A stretch of 64,000 nt of DNA, taken from assembly GCF_040112705.1 (NCBI RefSeq), contig NZ_CP157804.1, forward strand, positions 3,404,001 through 3,468,000, read 5' to 3'. The notes under the pieces are model-generated. The model saw only the letters and a program-made list of their open reading frames with translations, did no database searches and was not told the DNA's origin. Of the stretch, positions 44,022 through 52,025 are shown in pieces; within the stretch, counting starts at the first letter, position 1, and each line of letters begins with the position of its first letter. Source of the stretch: Flagellimonas sp. MMG031. Its GTDB lineage: Bacteria > Bacteroidota > Bacteroidia > Flavobacteriales > Flavobacteriaceae. Position numbers and translations under genes: made by a program.

Positions 44022-44060
44022 CAAAAGTACTGCCAATTGTCTAAAAATGTCAAAATGTCA
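44022..44060 (-). promoter_or_regulatory. grpE-dnaJ promoter
   Basis: On the minus strand, TTTG (44051-44054), 21 bases, TACTTTTG (44022-44029) is an exact Bacteroidota promoter. The -33 lies inside TGTCAAAATGTCA (44048-44060), a direct repeat of TGTCA. This site may bind a heat-shock regulator; similar repeats are upstream of hsp20. Confidence 0.75.
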
Positions 44061-44071
44061 CCGCAAAACAT

Positions 44072-44095
44072 AAAAAAAGCCGCCGAAGCGGTCTT
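44072..44095 (-). terminator. terminator of the TIGR01777 epimerase gene
   Basis: A short stem (AAG.CCGC / GCGG.CTT, one bulge) closes a CGAA loop at 44077-44095, with seven A on its left (44072-44078) as a U-tract for leftward transcription. Confidence 0.6.
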
Positions 44096-44136
44096 TCTAT
44101 AATGACAAACTCATTGTAACGAATGTATCAAGGATA

Positions 44137-45081
44137 TTATACCTCCAAGGATGCCGCAACACCATTTTCATGGGAGGCATAAATGGCCTCAAGTGCCTGA
44201 CAGATGTTGGCATGCTGAAATACGAAGCCCTCTTCCTCTATTTTTTTGCCACTTACTCGTTGACTGGCCAATAAGAGGGTTGCCATTTTTCCTAAAACCA
44301 TTTTGAGCACAAAGGCAGGAACATTGGGCAACCACAAGGGTCGTTCCAAAACTTTGGCGAGCTCCTTGGTCAACTTGGCATTGGTTACCGGGTTGGGCGC
44401 CACTGCGTTGTACACTCCTGTTAGATTGTTTTCCACGGCAAACACGAACAACTGGGCCAAATCCTCGATATGGACCCAAGATTGCCATTGGTCACCGCTA
44501 CCAATAGGTGCACCTACAAAGTTTTTAACGGGCAGGGCCATTTTGGGCAGGGCCCCTCCTTCTTTGGACAATACCAAACCTATCCTGATTTTGGCGACGT
44601 CAATATCCAATGCTTTAAAAGTGTCGGCTTCGGACTCCCATTTGGTCACTACTTCACCTAAAAAACCATTATCACTCTCGGTAGTGGATTCATGGTAATA
44701 GGCACTGGTGGAATCTGGATAAATTCCTATGGCCGAAGCAGATACCAAACATTCCACCTCATGGCTCTCCGACTGCTCCACTCCCTTTTTAAGGGTTCTC
44801 AAGCTATCGATTCTGCTGGAAAGCACCTTTTTTTTGTGCTCTGGAGTCCAGCGTTTGGCGATACTGGTCCCTGCCAAATTGATAATGGCCTGGACATTCT
44901 CAAAACACTTCAAATCAATCTCCCCTTTAGCGGGATTCCAATAAAAACCAGTATAATCTTCCGCGGTGGAAATTTTATCCTTGCTCGTAGTCAAATAATT
45001 TACGGGAATGCCTTTTTGGTACAGCACCTTTACAATGGCCTGCCCAACCAATCCCGTCGCTCCTGTTATCAACACCTTCAT
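44137..45081 (-). CDS. TIGR01777 family NAD-dependent epimerase-like oxidoreductase
   Basis: A 314-residue short-chain dehydrogenase/epimerase-like protein: an N-terminal Rossmann glycine motif GATGLVGQAI (residues 6-15), a SASAIGIYPD strand and Y..S-type region, and the DUF1731 C-terminal domain (LPNVPAFVLKMVLGKMATLLLASQRV). The family is known only by sequence (related to the cell-division inhibitor SulA of plants) and its substrate is unknown. A -7 box TAACTTTG is at 45101-45108. It is monocistronic. Confidence 0.88.
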   Translation of the reverse strand: MKVLITGATGLVGQAIVKVLYQKGIPVNYLTTSKDKISTAEDYTGFYWNPAKGEIDLKCFENVQAIINLAGTSIAKRWTPEHKKKVLSSRIDSLRTLKKGVEQSESHEVECLVSASAIGIYPDSTSAYYHESTTESDNGFLGEVVTKWESEADTFKALDIDVAKIRIGLVLSKEGGALPKMALPVKNFVGAPIGSGDQWQSWVHIEDLAQLFVFAVENNLTGVYNAVAPNPVTNAKLTKELAKVLERPLWLPNVPAFVLKMVLGKMATLLLASQRVSGKKIEEEGFVFQHANICQALEAIYASHENGVAASLEV

Positions 45082-45100
45082 ACTATCCTATTCTTTGACA

Positions 45101-45108
45101 CAAAGTTA
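45101..45108 (-). promoter_or_regulatory. -7 box for the TIGR01777 gene
   Basis: TAACTTTG on the minus strand, 20 bases before the ATG at 45081. Confidence 0.5.
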
Positions 45109-45218
45109 TAGGTTTAATCGACTGTTTATGAGACCTTAATTTAGGTTTAACATATTTGTTCAAACTTTAAAACAATTTATGACCACCCAAAGAACTCTCC
45201 TTAACAGATTGTTGGCAA

Positions 45219-45884
45219 CTAGCCGGGTTTGGTAGCCCTCAACATTTCCCTTTTTCCTGGTGGACCGGGCAATCTTTCCACGACAAAACCGACTGCTTGC
45301 ATGGCCCTACGCACACTGCCTTTGGCGGCGTAGGTCACTAAAACACCTCTGGGTTTGGCGGCTTCATACATCTTGGAAAAAAGTTCCTCTGTCCATAACT
45401 CGGGCTGCACCCTTGCCCCAAAGGCATCAAAATAAATAAGGTTGAACAAGTTTTGGGCATCAATATCCTTAAAATCCTTCTTTTGCTTACAAAGTGAGAA
45501 GTGATCAGCAATGGAGATGTGCTTTTCCCATGGTGAAGAGTGCATGTGTTGGAAAGGCTCCTGCAGTTTATCAACTCCCAATTGATGTACATAATCCAAG
45601 GCCTCAATTTCTTCCATGGACACGGGGTATGCCTCCACCCCGACATAATCAATGGCGAGCTCCAACTTGGGGGCTTCCAACAACGTAATCAATGCGTTAA
45701 GTCCCGTACCAAAACCAATTTCCAAAAGCTTGACCTCAGTGCTGTTGAACAATCTGAGGCCATGCTGGATAAAAACGTGGTACGCTTCCTGAATGGCGCC
45801 GTGCTTGGAGTGGTACTGTTCGTTCCAGTCCTCTATTTGGATGGTTTTGGAACCATCTCCAGTGGTGATGATTTTTCGTTTCAA
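45219..45884 (-). CDS. mnmD: tRNA 5-methylaminomethyl-2-thiouridine(34) methyltransferase, MnmD type
   Basis: SAM-dependent methyltransferase that makes the last step of mnm5s2U34 in tRNA. The 221-residue protein corresponds to the methyltransferase domain of MnmC (DUF752/Methyltransf_30): KLLEIGFGTGLNALI near residue 53 (SAM loop), the acidic DYVGVEAY, and NLIYFDAFGARVQPELWT with the ..YAAKGSVRRA end. The FAD oxidase half of MnmC is absent, so this is the stand-alone form. It overlaps the DUF4920 gene stop-start by 4 bases. Confidence 0.88.
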   Translation of the reverse strand: MKRKIITTGDGSKTIQIEDWNEQYHSKHGAIQEAYHVFIQHGLRLFNSTEVKLLEIGFGTGLNALITLLEAPKLELAIDYVGVEAYPVSMEEIEALDYVHQLGVDKLQEPFQHMHSSPWEKHISIADHFSLCKQKKDFKDIDAQNLFNLIYFDAFGARVQPELWTEELFSKMYEAAKPRGVLVTYAAKGSVRRAMQAVGFVVERLPGPPGKREMLRATKPG

Positions 45885-46354
45885 GGTTGGCTTTCGATCA
45901 GCACACCATCGGCCTCGAACCTGAGCGTTTTCTTTGGTGAGGTGATCGAGGCCAGCTCATCTTCCGATGCACCTTCATCTTCGGCATAATGCCTTTGGTC
46001 TTCTACCGACATTTCTTCAAAAAAGGCGGATCCATTCATTACCACCCTTTTTCCGGCAGCATCCTTGGGCACAAAAAAACCGTAATCCTTAAAACGGACA
46101 AAAACTTCTTCGTTGGACCCCAATTGGACCTTCATCCAGCAACCTTTGGCTTGGCAAACCTCTTTTATTTCCCCAACCACTTGTGTTTGTAATGAATCTT
46201 TCCCCACAATTTGATCATACGGAGCGGCAGTCTTTGATGCTTGGTCGGAAATGGCAAATTCCTCGCCAAAATAATCTCCTTTCATGGTCTCTTGCTTACA
46301 GGAAACCAAGCAAATACCTAGAAGTGCAACAGTGAAAATGTTAAAAACCCTCAT
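45881..46354 (-). CDS. DUF4920 lipoprotein-like protein
   Basis: A 157-residue exported protein with a signal peptide and lipobox-like LVSC at Cys19. The mature domain contains CQAKGCWMKVQLGSNEEVFVRFKDYGFFVPKDAAGKRVVMNG, matching DUF4920: a small beta domain with a conserved CxAKGCW motif. A metal or redox function is plausible but unproven. It is the first gene of a two-gene unit with mnmD (4-base overlap); the coupling of a lipoprotein with a tRNA enzyme may only reflect compactness. Confidence 0.8.
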   Translation of the reverse strand: MRVFNIFTVALLGICLVSCKQETMKGDYFGEEFAISDQASKTAAPYDQIVGKDSLQTQVVGEIKEVCQAKGCWMKVQLGSNEEVFVRFKDYGFFVPKDAAGKRVVMNGSAFFEEMSVEDQRHYAEDEGASEDELASITSPKKTLRFEADGVLIESQP

Positions 46355-46459
46355 TTTTGATAAGATTTAAATGAATTAAGATGAAGTATCATATTTAGAT
46401 TTGAGAAAAGTCCAAAACTAACAATAATTAGCTAATTTTAGCCTGAAAATATAACTGAT

Positions 46460-47536
46460 ATGGAAACAGTGGCCCATAAAATAGCGATAGAAAAAACGAA
46501 GTCTTCGAAGATCCAACAGGTGGATTTTGACAACCTTTCCTTTGGAAGTGTGTATTCGGACCACATGTTGGTCTGTGATTATAAAAACGGAAAATGGGAA
46601 ATCCCTAAGATTGTTCCCTACCAGCCCATCACTTTAGACCCTTCGGCAAAAATATTCCATTACGGACAGTCCATTTTTGAAGGCATGAAGGCCTACAAGG
46701 ATGAAAATGGAAAGGTATGGCTTTTTAGACCGGAACAAAACTGTGCACGATTGAATAAATCCGCCAAAAGATTGGCCATTCCCGAAATTCCAGAAGCTTA
46801 CTTTATGGAAGGGTTGAACGCGCTTATCGATTTGGAGCGCGATTGGATTCCAACAAACCCAGGCAGTTCCTTATACATAAGGCCATTTGTGTTTGCCTCA
46901 GGAAATGGGTTCCACGCTTCCCCTGCCAATGAGTACAAATTCATAATCGCCTGTGCACCTTCGGGCTCCTACTTTTCAGGTAAGGTCAAGGTGTTGATTG
47001 AAGAGACCTACTCGCGCGCGGCAAATGGTGGCGTTGGGTATGCAAAGGCAGGTGGTAATTATGCTGGACAGTTCTATCCTACCAAATTGGCAGCCGACAA
47101 AGGATACCAACAGGTGATATGGACAGATGACAATACCCATGAGTTTATTGAGGAAGCAGGTGCCATGAACGTTTTTGTACGTATTAATGATACCCTCCTG
47201 ACGGCACCGACCAGTGACCGTATCCTGGATGGAATCACTAGAAAAAGTATTTTGGACATTGCTAAGGACGAAGGGATCCCAACCGAGGTGAGAAAAATTT
47301 CGGTACACGAATTGGTGGAAGCCGCCAAGAACGGCTCCCTAAAGGAAATGTTCGGAGCTGGAACCGCAGCGGTCATATCCCCCATCTCGGGCTTTGGCTA
47401 TAGCGGCAAGGATTACGATCTGCCCGAATTGGAGGAAAGCTATGCTTCCCGCTTAAAGAAAAGAATCACGGACATTCAATACAACCGCGCATCCGACCCC
47501 TTTGGATGGAGACAAGAAGTGGTTTCACAAGAATAA
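46460..47536 (+). CDS. ilvE: branched-chain amino acid aminotransferase
   Basis: PLP-dependent transaminase that interconverts leucine, isoleucine, valine and their 2-oxo acids. The 358 residues are of the class IV fold: FHYGQSIFEGMKAY near 68 and KAGGNYAGQFYPTKLA near 201 with the PLP lysine, then EEAGAMNVFV and LDGITRKSIL. Length and motifs fit the larger BCAT group seen in Bacteroidota. A perfect 12-bp palindrome AATTAGCTAATT at 46426-46437 and a TAATTTTA -7-like box precede it. It is monocistronic with a bidirectional terminator. Confidence 0.95.
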   Translation: METVAHKIAIEKTKSSKIQQVDFDNLSFGSVYSDHMLVCDYKNGKWEIPKIVPYQPITLDPSAKIFHYGQSIFEGMKAYKDENGKVWLFRPEQNCARLNKSAKRLAIPEIPEAYFMEGLNALIDLERDWIPTNPGSSLYIRPFVFASGNGFHASPANEYKFIIACAPSGSYFSGKVKVLIEETYSRAANGGVGYAKAGGNYAGQFYPTKLAADKGYQQVIWTDDNTHEFIEEAGAMNVFVRINDTLLTAPTSDRILDGITRKSILDIAKDEGIPTEVRKISVHELVEAAKNGSLKEMFGAGTAAVISPISGFGYSGKDYDLPELEESYASRLKKRITDIQYNRASDPFGWRQEVVSQE

Positions 47537-47563
47537 AAAAAGGCGCCATTTGGCGCCTTTTTT
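47534..47563. terminator. bidirectional terminator between ilvE and the MazG-like gene
   Basis: AAAGGCGCCA/TGGCGCCTTT inverted repeat with a two-base centre, A-run on the left and T-run on the right. It ends the two convergent genes; it touches the stop of the MazG-like gene. Confidence 0.88.
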
Positions 47564-47948
47564 ACTTATCCATGATGGTCTGTATATCCGGTTTAAAATA
47601 ATTGGGTCCTTTGAGCACTTTTCCATCTTCCCGGTATATCGGTTTTCCATCGGCACCCAATTTGCTCATATTACTACGCTGTATCTCTTCAAAAACCTCC
47701 TCTATTTTATATTGCATGCCATGCTCCAAAATGGTTCCGCACAAAATATAGAGCATATCTCCCAAAGCATCGGCTACTTCCACTAGGTCGCCACTGTTCG
47801 CGGCCTCGAGGTATTCCTTATTTTCTTCATCCATTAAATTAAACCTCAATGTGTTCTTTTCGGGACCTAAATTGGCTTTCGGTTGTTGCAAAACTCCCAA
47901 TCCAAAGGAATTGTGAAAGAGCTCCACTGCTTTAATTTTACGTTTCAT
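47562..47948 (-). CDS. MazG-like nucleoside triphosphate pyrophosphohydrolase family protein
   Basis: A 128-residue all-alpha NTP pyrophosphohydrolase-like protein. It shows the metal-binding ELEE-type pattern: MDEENKEYLEAANSGD and VEVADALGDMLYILCGTI (EExxE and ExxD placement), with the rest a four-helix domain. It probably hydrolyses modified or excess nucleotides (house-cleaning); a phosphoribosyl-ATP hydrolase-like activity is also possible. It is monocistronic and starts at ATG 47948. Confidence 0.83.
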   Translation of the reverse strand: MKRKIKAVELFHNSFGLGVLQQPKANLGPEKNTLRFNLMDEENKEYLEAANSGDLVEVADALGDMLYILCGTILEHGMQYKIEEVFEEIQRSNMSKLGADGKPIYREDGKVLKGPNYFKPDIQTIMDK

Positions 47949-47987
47949 TACTTAATTTTGATTTAGCTTTGCATAAAAATATAAAAT

Positions 47988-48176
47988 ATGTTCAGCACGG
48001 GACAGCTCATTTTTGCCGCCTTATTTTTCATCGCTTTTGTTGTAATCATCTCCCTTTCCTACCGAAAGGACAAAAAATTGCACAAAAAGAACTACAAGGG
48101 CGTTATTTGGATCCTGGTTTCTTTCATAACTTTTATAATTATCCTCTTCATTATTAAGTTCTTTCTTAAAAATTAA
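47988..48176 (+). CDS. small two-helix membrane protein (62 aa)
   Basis: A 62-residue protein with two predicted membrane helices (about 4-21 and 40-58) joined by a short basic segment (SYRKDKKLHKKN). It is divergent from the MazG-like gene, with a 39-base gap. No family is recognised. It may be a regulatory or structural micro-protein; the short length means some uncertainty that it is expressed. Confidence 0.6.
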   Translation: MFSTGQLIFAALFFIAFVVIISLSYRKDKKLHKKNYKGVIWILVSFITFIIILFIIKFFLKN

Positions 48177-48257
48177 CAACAGATTTGACTTAACCACAAA
48201 AATGAGCGGTTTTGCAACAATAGTGACCGTTCCATTTCGTTCTTATAGGAAAAACCG

Positions 48258-48265
48258 TACTTTTG
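48258..48265 (+). promoter_or_regulatory. -7 box upstream of the 59-aa gene
   Basis: TACTTTTG is an exact TAnnTTTG, about 28 bases before the ATG at 48294. A TTTC is 19 bases further upstream in the -33 position. It supports expression of the small gene and perhaps fluC. Confidence 0.5.
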
Positions 48266-48293
48266 TTTAACACTAATTTAGCACCTAACCTAA

Positions 48294-48473
48294 ATGACTG
48301 TTTTTTTTAGTATTCTGTTCGTTTTGCTTGCAATTAATGCCATTCTGTTGATTTTCAGCGTCAACGGAGCAAAAGAAAGATTTACAAAACCGATTCAGCG
48401 GATTTCAGCAACCTCTACTACCAAACTTTTCCCCCGAGAGGCTTTAGAGACCGAGTACAAAGAAGCGGTTTAG
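48294..48473 (+). CDS. small membrane protein (59 aa)
   Basis: An open reading frame of 60 codons (ATG 48294 to TAG 48473), 59 residues, with one N-terminal helix (residues 3-22, hydrophobic) followed by a basic and then acidic tail (FPREALETEYKEAV). The exact -7 box upstream and its position 16 bases before fluC suggest it is real and co-transcribed with fluC. I recognise no family; similar single-helix small proteins are common and unstudied. The membrane topology would leave the tail outside or inside, unclear. Confidence 0.6.
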   Translation: MTVFFSILFVLLAINAILLIFSVNGAKERFTKPIQRISATSTTKLFPREALETEYKEAV

Positions 48474-48489
48474 TTTGTACTTTTAAGGC

Positions 48490-48861
48490 ATGAAACAGGC
48501 CTTACTTGTTTTTTTGGGCGGGGGATTTGGAAGCGTATTGCGCTATCTCATCTCAAAATCTCTTAATCCCGTTTTCCAAAATTTTTTTCTGGGCACCTTC
48601 TTGGTAAACATTGTTGGTTGTTTCCTCATTGGACTATTCTTGGGGTTATCTGCCAAAGGCAACTTGCTATCCTATAACAACACTATATTTTTAGCCACGG
48701 GATTTTGTGGAGGCTTCACCACTTTTTCCGCATTTGCTTTTGAAAAACATTCCCTTTTAAAAAATGGCGACCTACTGCCTTTCGCCATTTACATGGTTTC
48801 CAGCATCATTATAGGCGTATTGGCCGTAGTTTTGGGGCTTTGGCTATCCAAACAACTATAA
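48490..48861 (+). CDS. crcB: fluoride ion channel (CrcB/Fluc)
   Basis: Dual-topology fluoride exporter of the inner membrane. The 123-residue protein has four helices and the Fluc motifs: GGGFGSVLRYLIS near 10-22, GTFLVNIVGCFLIG near 35-48 (with the pore Asn), and TGFCGGFTTFSAFAFE near 72-87 with the conserved phenylalanines and GGxTTFS. I saw no fluoride riboswitch upstream. It is 16 bases downstream of the 59-aa gene. Confidence 0.95.
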   Translation: MKQALLVFLGGGFGSVLRYLISKSLNPVFQNFFLGTFLVNIVGCFLIGLFLGLSAKGNLLSYNNTIFLATGFCGGFTTFSAFAFEKHSLLKNGDLLPFAIYMVSSIIIGVLAVVLGLWLSKQL

Positions 48862-49076
48862 CCGTTACAGATTACATTTTTACAGTGAAAATTTGTTAAA
48901 AATTGAACAAAATCAATTCATTTATTCCGTTTGATGCAAAAAATGCATTTTCAATTGTTTTGTGTTAAATAAAAATCAACAAGTAGCTAAGAAAATAAGT
49001 TATAAAATTAAATACCCCTAAAATATTGGGGGTATTTTTCTTATACCCATAAAAATACCCATCACCCCCTCCCATT
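48862..49076. other. intergenic region upstream of glnB
   Basis: AT-rich. The only structure I see is the hairpin near 49011-49038. I find no reading frame of note. It may hold the 3' end of the crcB transcript or a small RNA; I have no support for either. Confidence 0.4.
49011..49038 (+). terminator. probable terminator upstream of glnB
   Basis: AATACCCC pairs with GGGGTATT across a ten-base loop, followed by TTTTTC. It lies before the glnB promoter, so it ends an upstream transcript (crcB or an unannotated RNA) rather than attenuating glnB. Confidence 0.55.
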
Positions 49077-49109
49077 TTTGATGGTCTTCCGTTTTATCCT
49101 ATATATTTG
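49077..49109 (+). promoter_or_regulatory. glnB-amtB promoter
   Basis: TTTG (49077-49080), 21 bases, TATATTTG (49102-49109) is a perfect Bacteroidota promoter, 23 bases before the ATG at 49133, giving a short leader. Confidence 0.8.
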
Positions 49110-49132
49110 ACTCATCAATTAACTACTTAATT

Positions 49133-49471
49133 ATGAAAAAAGTCGAGGCAATTATTAGAAAATCCAAATTTGATGAGGTAAAAAAAGCCCTGCATCAAAT
49201 TGAGGTGAACTTCTTTAGTTACTGGGATGTAACTGGAGTTGGAAATGAGAAACAAGGACATGTGTATCGTGGCATATCGTACAGCACTAGCGATATACAG
49301 CGAAGGTATTTGGTTATCGTGGTTAGCGATGACTTCCTGGAAAAAACCGTGAATGTTTTATTGGACACCGCAAGTACCGGTAACGTTGGTGATGGAAAAA
49401 TTTTCGTCTCCGATGTCATCGAGGTCTACAGGATCAGAACCAAGGAAAGCGGAAGCGCAGGAATCAACTAA
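49133..49471 (+). CDS. P-II family nitrogen regulator
   Basis: Trimeric signal protein that reports 2-oxoglutarate and ATP/ADP and typically blocks AmtB when nitrogen is plentiful. The 112 residues fit: MKKVEAIIRK start, T-loop around GHVYRGISYS (Tyr45 and Tyr50; Tyr50 is near the usual Tyr51), and B-loop TGNVGDGKIFV. It is 33 bases before amtB in the same unit, which is the classic glnK-amtB arrangement. Whether it is uridylylated cannot be told. Confidence 0.93.
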   Translation: MKKVEAIIRKSKFDEVKKALHQIEVNFFSYWDVTGVGNEKQGHVYRGISYSTSDIQRRYLVIVVSDDFLEKTVNVLLDTASTGNVGDGKIFVSDVIEVYRIRTKESGSAGIN

Positions 49472-49504
49472 CATTAATAGCCGAAAAACTTAAAAACTTA
49501 GATT

Positions 49505-50785
49505 ATGATTATTCAAGAACAAGAAGCGATAGATAAAGCCGTGGAAGCCATTACTGGCGACATGGGTGCATTGTGGATTACCCTTGCGGCCATTTTGGTC
49601 TTTTTTATGCAGGCAGGGTTCACATTGTTGGAAATAGGTTTTACCCGTAGCAAGAATACTGGTAACATTATTATGAAAAACGTTATGGATTTGGCCGTTG
49701 GTTCGGTCATGTTCTGGGCAGTAGGTTATGCCATTATGTATGGTAGCGACCTTGTAGGTGGAGGATTTTTTAGATCAAGTCCATCGGACCAAGGATACTT
49801 CTTTTTTAGTGCGGACGATTGGTACAACCTGTTTTTCCAAACGGTATTCTGTGCCACAGCCGCAACCATTGTATCTGGAGCAATTGCAGGTAGAACCAAA
49901 TTTTCAACCTATTTGATTTTCTCTGCCGTACTTACCACGTTGATCTACCCAATTTCCGGTAGCTGGTATTGGCCATTTGATGACGATGCTTGGTTGAACA
50001 CCGCAGGATTTGTTGATTTTGCCGGTTCTTCCGTAGTACACGCCGTAGGTGGTGCCGCTGCATTGGTGGCTGCCATTTTAGTGGGGCCAAGAATTGGTAA
50101 ATACGTAGACGGGAAAGCGCAGGCAATCCCTGGTCACAACATGGCTTTCGGAGCATTGGGTGTATTCATCCTTTGGTTGGGATGGTTCGGATTTAACGGT
50201 GGTTCCCAATTGGCTTGGGGCGGTGACGATACCATCGCAGCGACCAGTGTTATCATCAATACCAACTTAGCTGCCGCCATTGGTGCCATTGGTGCCCTGT
50301 TCTTTACATGGGCCAGATACGGAAAAGCTGATATTTCCATGACATTGAACGGCGCTTTGGCCGGTTTGGTAGGTATTACTGCCGGATGTGGTTCTGTAAA
50401 CGCATGGGGAGCACTTGCCATTGGTCTACTATGCGGTATCGTAGTGGTAATCTCCATTGAATTTATCGATAAAAAACTTAAGATTGACGACCCAGTAGGT
50501 GCGATTTCCGTTCACGGAGTTTGCGGATTCCTTGGAACCGTTCTTATTGGCCTTTTTGCACTGGACGGTGGATTGTTCTACGGTGGTGGTGGAAAACTGC
50601 TTTGGGTACAGACCTACGGCTCATTGGCTTACATACTTTGGGCAGCCGTTGCATCCTTCATAGTACTTTTCATTTTGAAGAAAACCATTGGATTGCGAGT
50701 GTCCGAAAAAGAGGAGGTCGAAGGTTTGGATATCCATGAACACGGTGTGGAATCTTATCCAGAACACATTTCTCAAGACAAATAA
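49505..50785 (+). CDS. amtB: ammonium transporter
   Basis: Ammonium channel of the Amt/Rh family in the inner membrane. The 426-residue protein has about eleven helices and the twin-histidine motif: VVHAVGGAAAL near 180 and ISVHGVCGFLG near 340. ENTGNIIMKN and AGRTKF also match. It follows the P-II gene and precedes a porin gene, so this looks like a nitrogen-uptake locus. Amt proteins normally lack a cleaved signal in Bacteroidota, and none is seen. Confidence 0.96.
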   Translation: MIIQEQEAIDKAVEAITGDMGALWITLAAILVFFMQAGFTLLEIGFTRSKNTGNIIMKNVMDLAVGSVMFWAVGYAIMYGSDLVGGGFFRSSPSDQGYFFFSADDWYNLFFQTVFCATAATIVSGAIAGRTKFSTYLIFSAVLTTLIYPISGSWYWPFDDDAWLNTAGFVDFAGSSVVHAVGGAAALVAAILVGPRIGKYVDGKAQAIPGHNMAFGALGVFILWLGWFGFNGGSQLAWGGDDTIAATSVIINTNLAAAIGAIGALFFTWARYGKADISMTLNGALAGLVGITAGCGSVNAWGALAIGLLCGIVVVISIEFIDKKLKIDDPVGAISVHGVCGFLGTVLIGLFALDGGLFYGGGGKLLWVQTYGSLAYILWAAVASFIVLFILKKTIGLRVSEKEEVEGLDIHEHGVESYPEHISQDK

Positions 50786-50794
50786 AAACAAGTA

Positions 50795-50911
50795 AATCAA
50801 ACTCACAAGATTGTACAAAAAGGAACGGAGCGTTCTGCCAAACGCTCCGTCTAATAACCTTTTCAATCAAACTCACATTTATACAACTAACTGTCCTTGA
50901 CTAAAAGGACA
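50795..50911 (+). repeat. direct repeat and hairpins between amtB and the porin gene
   Basis: AATCAAACTCACA occurs at 50795-50807 and 50865-50877, a 70-bp period. Between the copies lies a 10-bp inverted repeat ACGGAGCGTT/AACGCTCCGT (50825-50850) and after the second copy lies TGTCCTT/AAGGACA (50892-50911). No T-run follows the first stem. The arrangement may be a processing or regulatory element of the amtB-porin transcript. Confidence 0.5.
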
Positions 50912-50930
50912 ATCTTTAAACGATTATGAT

Positions 50931-51968
50931 ATGAAAACGATTATAAATACAAATTTCGTAAAATTTTTGGCTATCGCCATGATTTTCATGGTAACTTTCT
51001 CTGTCTCTGCACAGGAGGAAGAAGAATCAAAGTTTACTTTAAGTGGTTCTGTTGACGCTTATTACAGAACTACCACAAAAGATGGAGGCGAAGCTACAAC
51101 TGCTACTTTTACATCATTTGCAAACCAAACAGGTTTTGCATTAGGTATGGCCAACTTGATAGGTACCTACGATATGGGAGATACAGGTGTTGTGGTTGAT
51201 TTGGTTTTTGGTCCAAGAGGTACAGAAGCCACTTTTAACAATGATGTACTCAACGGTATCATCAACCAGGCATATGTTTACTGGAATGTTTCCGAAAGCA
51301 CTACTTTGACCATGGGTCGTTTCAACACCTTTTTAGGATATGAAGTAATCGCTCCACAAGCAAACTTCAACTATAGTGTTTCCTACTTGTTTTCCAACGG
51401 ACCATTTTCGCACCTGGGCTTAAAAGCAGATTTTGCTTTATCTGATGATGTAAGCTTAATGCTTGCAGTAATGAATCCTTGGGATACCAACGACATCAGT
51501 GATACTGGTGAATACTCTTTAGGTGGTCAGTTGGGCTTTTACGATCAATTCTTGAACCTTTACTATGACAGCGGAAAAAGTGGCGGTCTTGGTTTCGAAA
51601 TTGATTATACCGGCGGATTTGATATCACCGAAGATTTCTTCTTTGGAATCAATGCAGCCTATAACGACAACTCAGAAACTGGAACTGGTTTCTATGGTGC
51701 GGCCATTTACCCACAATTAACAACATCTGATAGTTTTGCAATCGGACTTCGTGGGGAATACATGACATTTACCGATGATGCTGTTGAGGATGATTCTCCC
51801 GTTCTCGGACTAACCTTGACAGGTAGTTTCACCAAGGACAACCTCATCATCAAACCTGAAATCCGTTTGGATAGCTGGGGGAACGATATAGAGCCTTATA
51901 ACGACGGTGATGGAGCTTTTACCAGCAATCAATCTTCTTTCTTGATTGCCGCTATTTACTCTTTCTAA
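50931..51968 (+). CDS. outer-membrane beta-barrel porin (DUF1597/bbp2-like)
   Basis: A 345-residue outer-membrane protein: signal peptide (1-27, SVSAQ), then a beta barrel with many alternating strands, acidic loops and a terminal aromatic residue (IYSF). It resembles the bbp2-type outer-membrane beta-barrel family. Its position after glnB-amtB suggests it lets ammonium or small nitrogen compounds cross the outer membrane; that is inference from context. It shares the amtB-porin intergenic repeat region. Confidence 0.82.
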   Translation: MKTIINTNFVKFLAIAMIFMVTFSVSAQEEEESKFTLSGSVDAYYRTTTKDGGEATTATFTSFANQTGFALGMANLIGTYDMGDTGVVVDLVFGPRGTEATFNNDVLNGIINQAYVYWNVSESTTLTMGRFNTFLGYEVIAPQANFNYSVSYLFSNGPFSHLGLKADFALSDDVSLMLAVMNPWDTNDISDTGEYSLGGQLGFYDQFLNLYYDSGKSGGLGFEIDYTGGFDITEDFFFGINAAYNDNSETGTGFYGAAIYPQLTTSDSFAIGLRGEYMTFTDDAVEDDSPVLGLTLTGSFTKDNLIIKPEIRLDSWGNDIEPYNDGDGAFTSNQSSFLIAAIYSF

Positions 51969-51987
51969 CCGATATAGATATGATATG

Positions 51988-52025
51988 AAAAAAGCCTTAT
52001 TCCAATAGGATTAAGGCTTTTTTTA
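51988..52025. terminator. bidirectional terminator after the porin gene
   Basis: AAAAAAGCCTTA pairs with TAAGGCTTTTTT, with a small inner stem TCC/GGA. It ends the porin and the convergent DUF1684 gene, whose stop at 52023 lies within it. Confidence 0.88.

Noticed and set aside
48181..48293. Fluoride riboswitch before fluC
   Set aside because: I could not recognise the conserved pseudoknot motif; the sequence near fluC is taken by a small reading frame.
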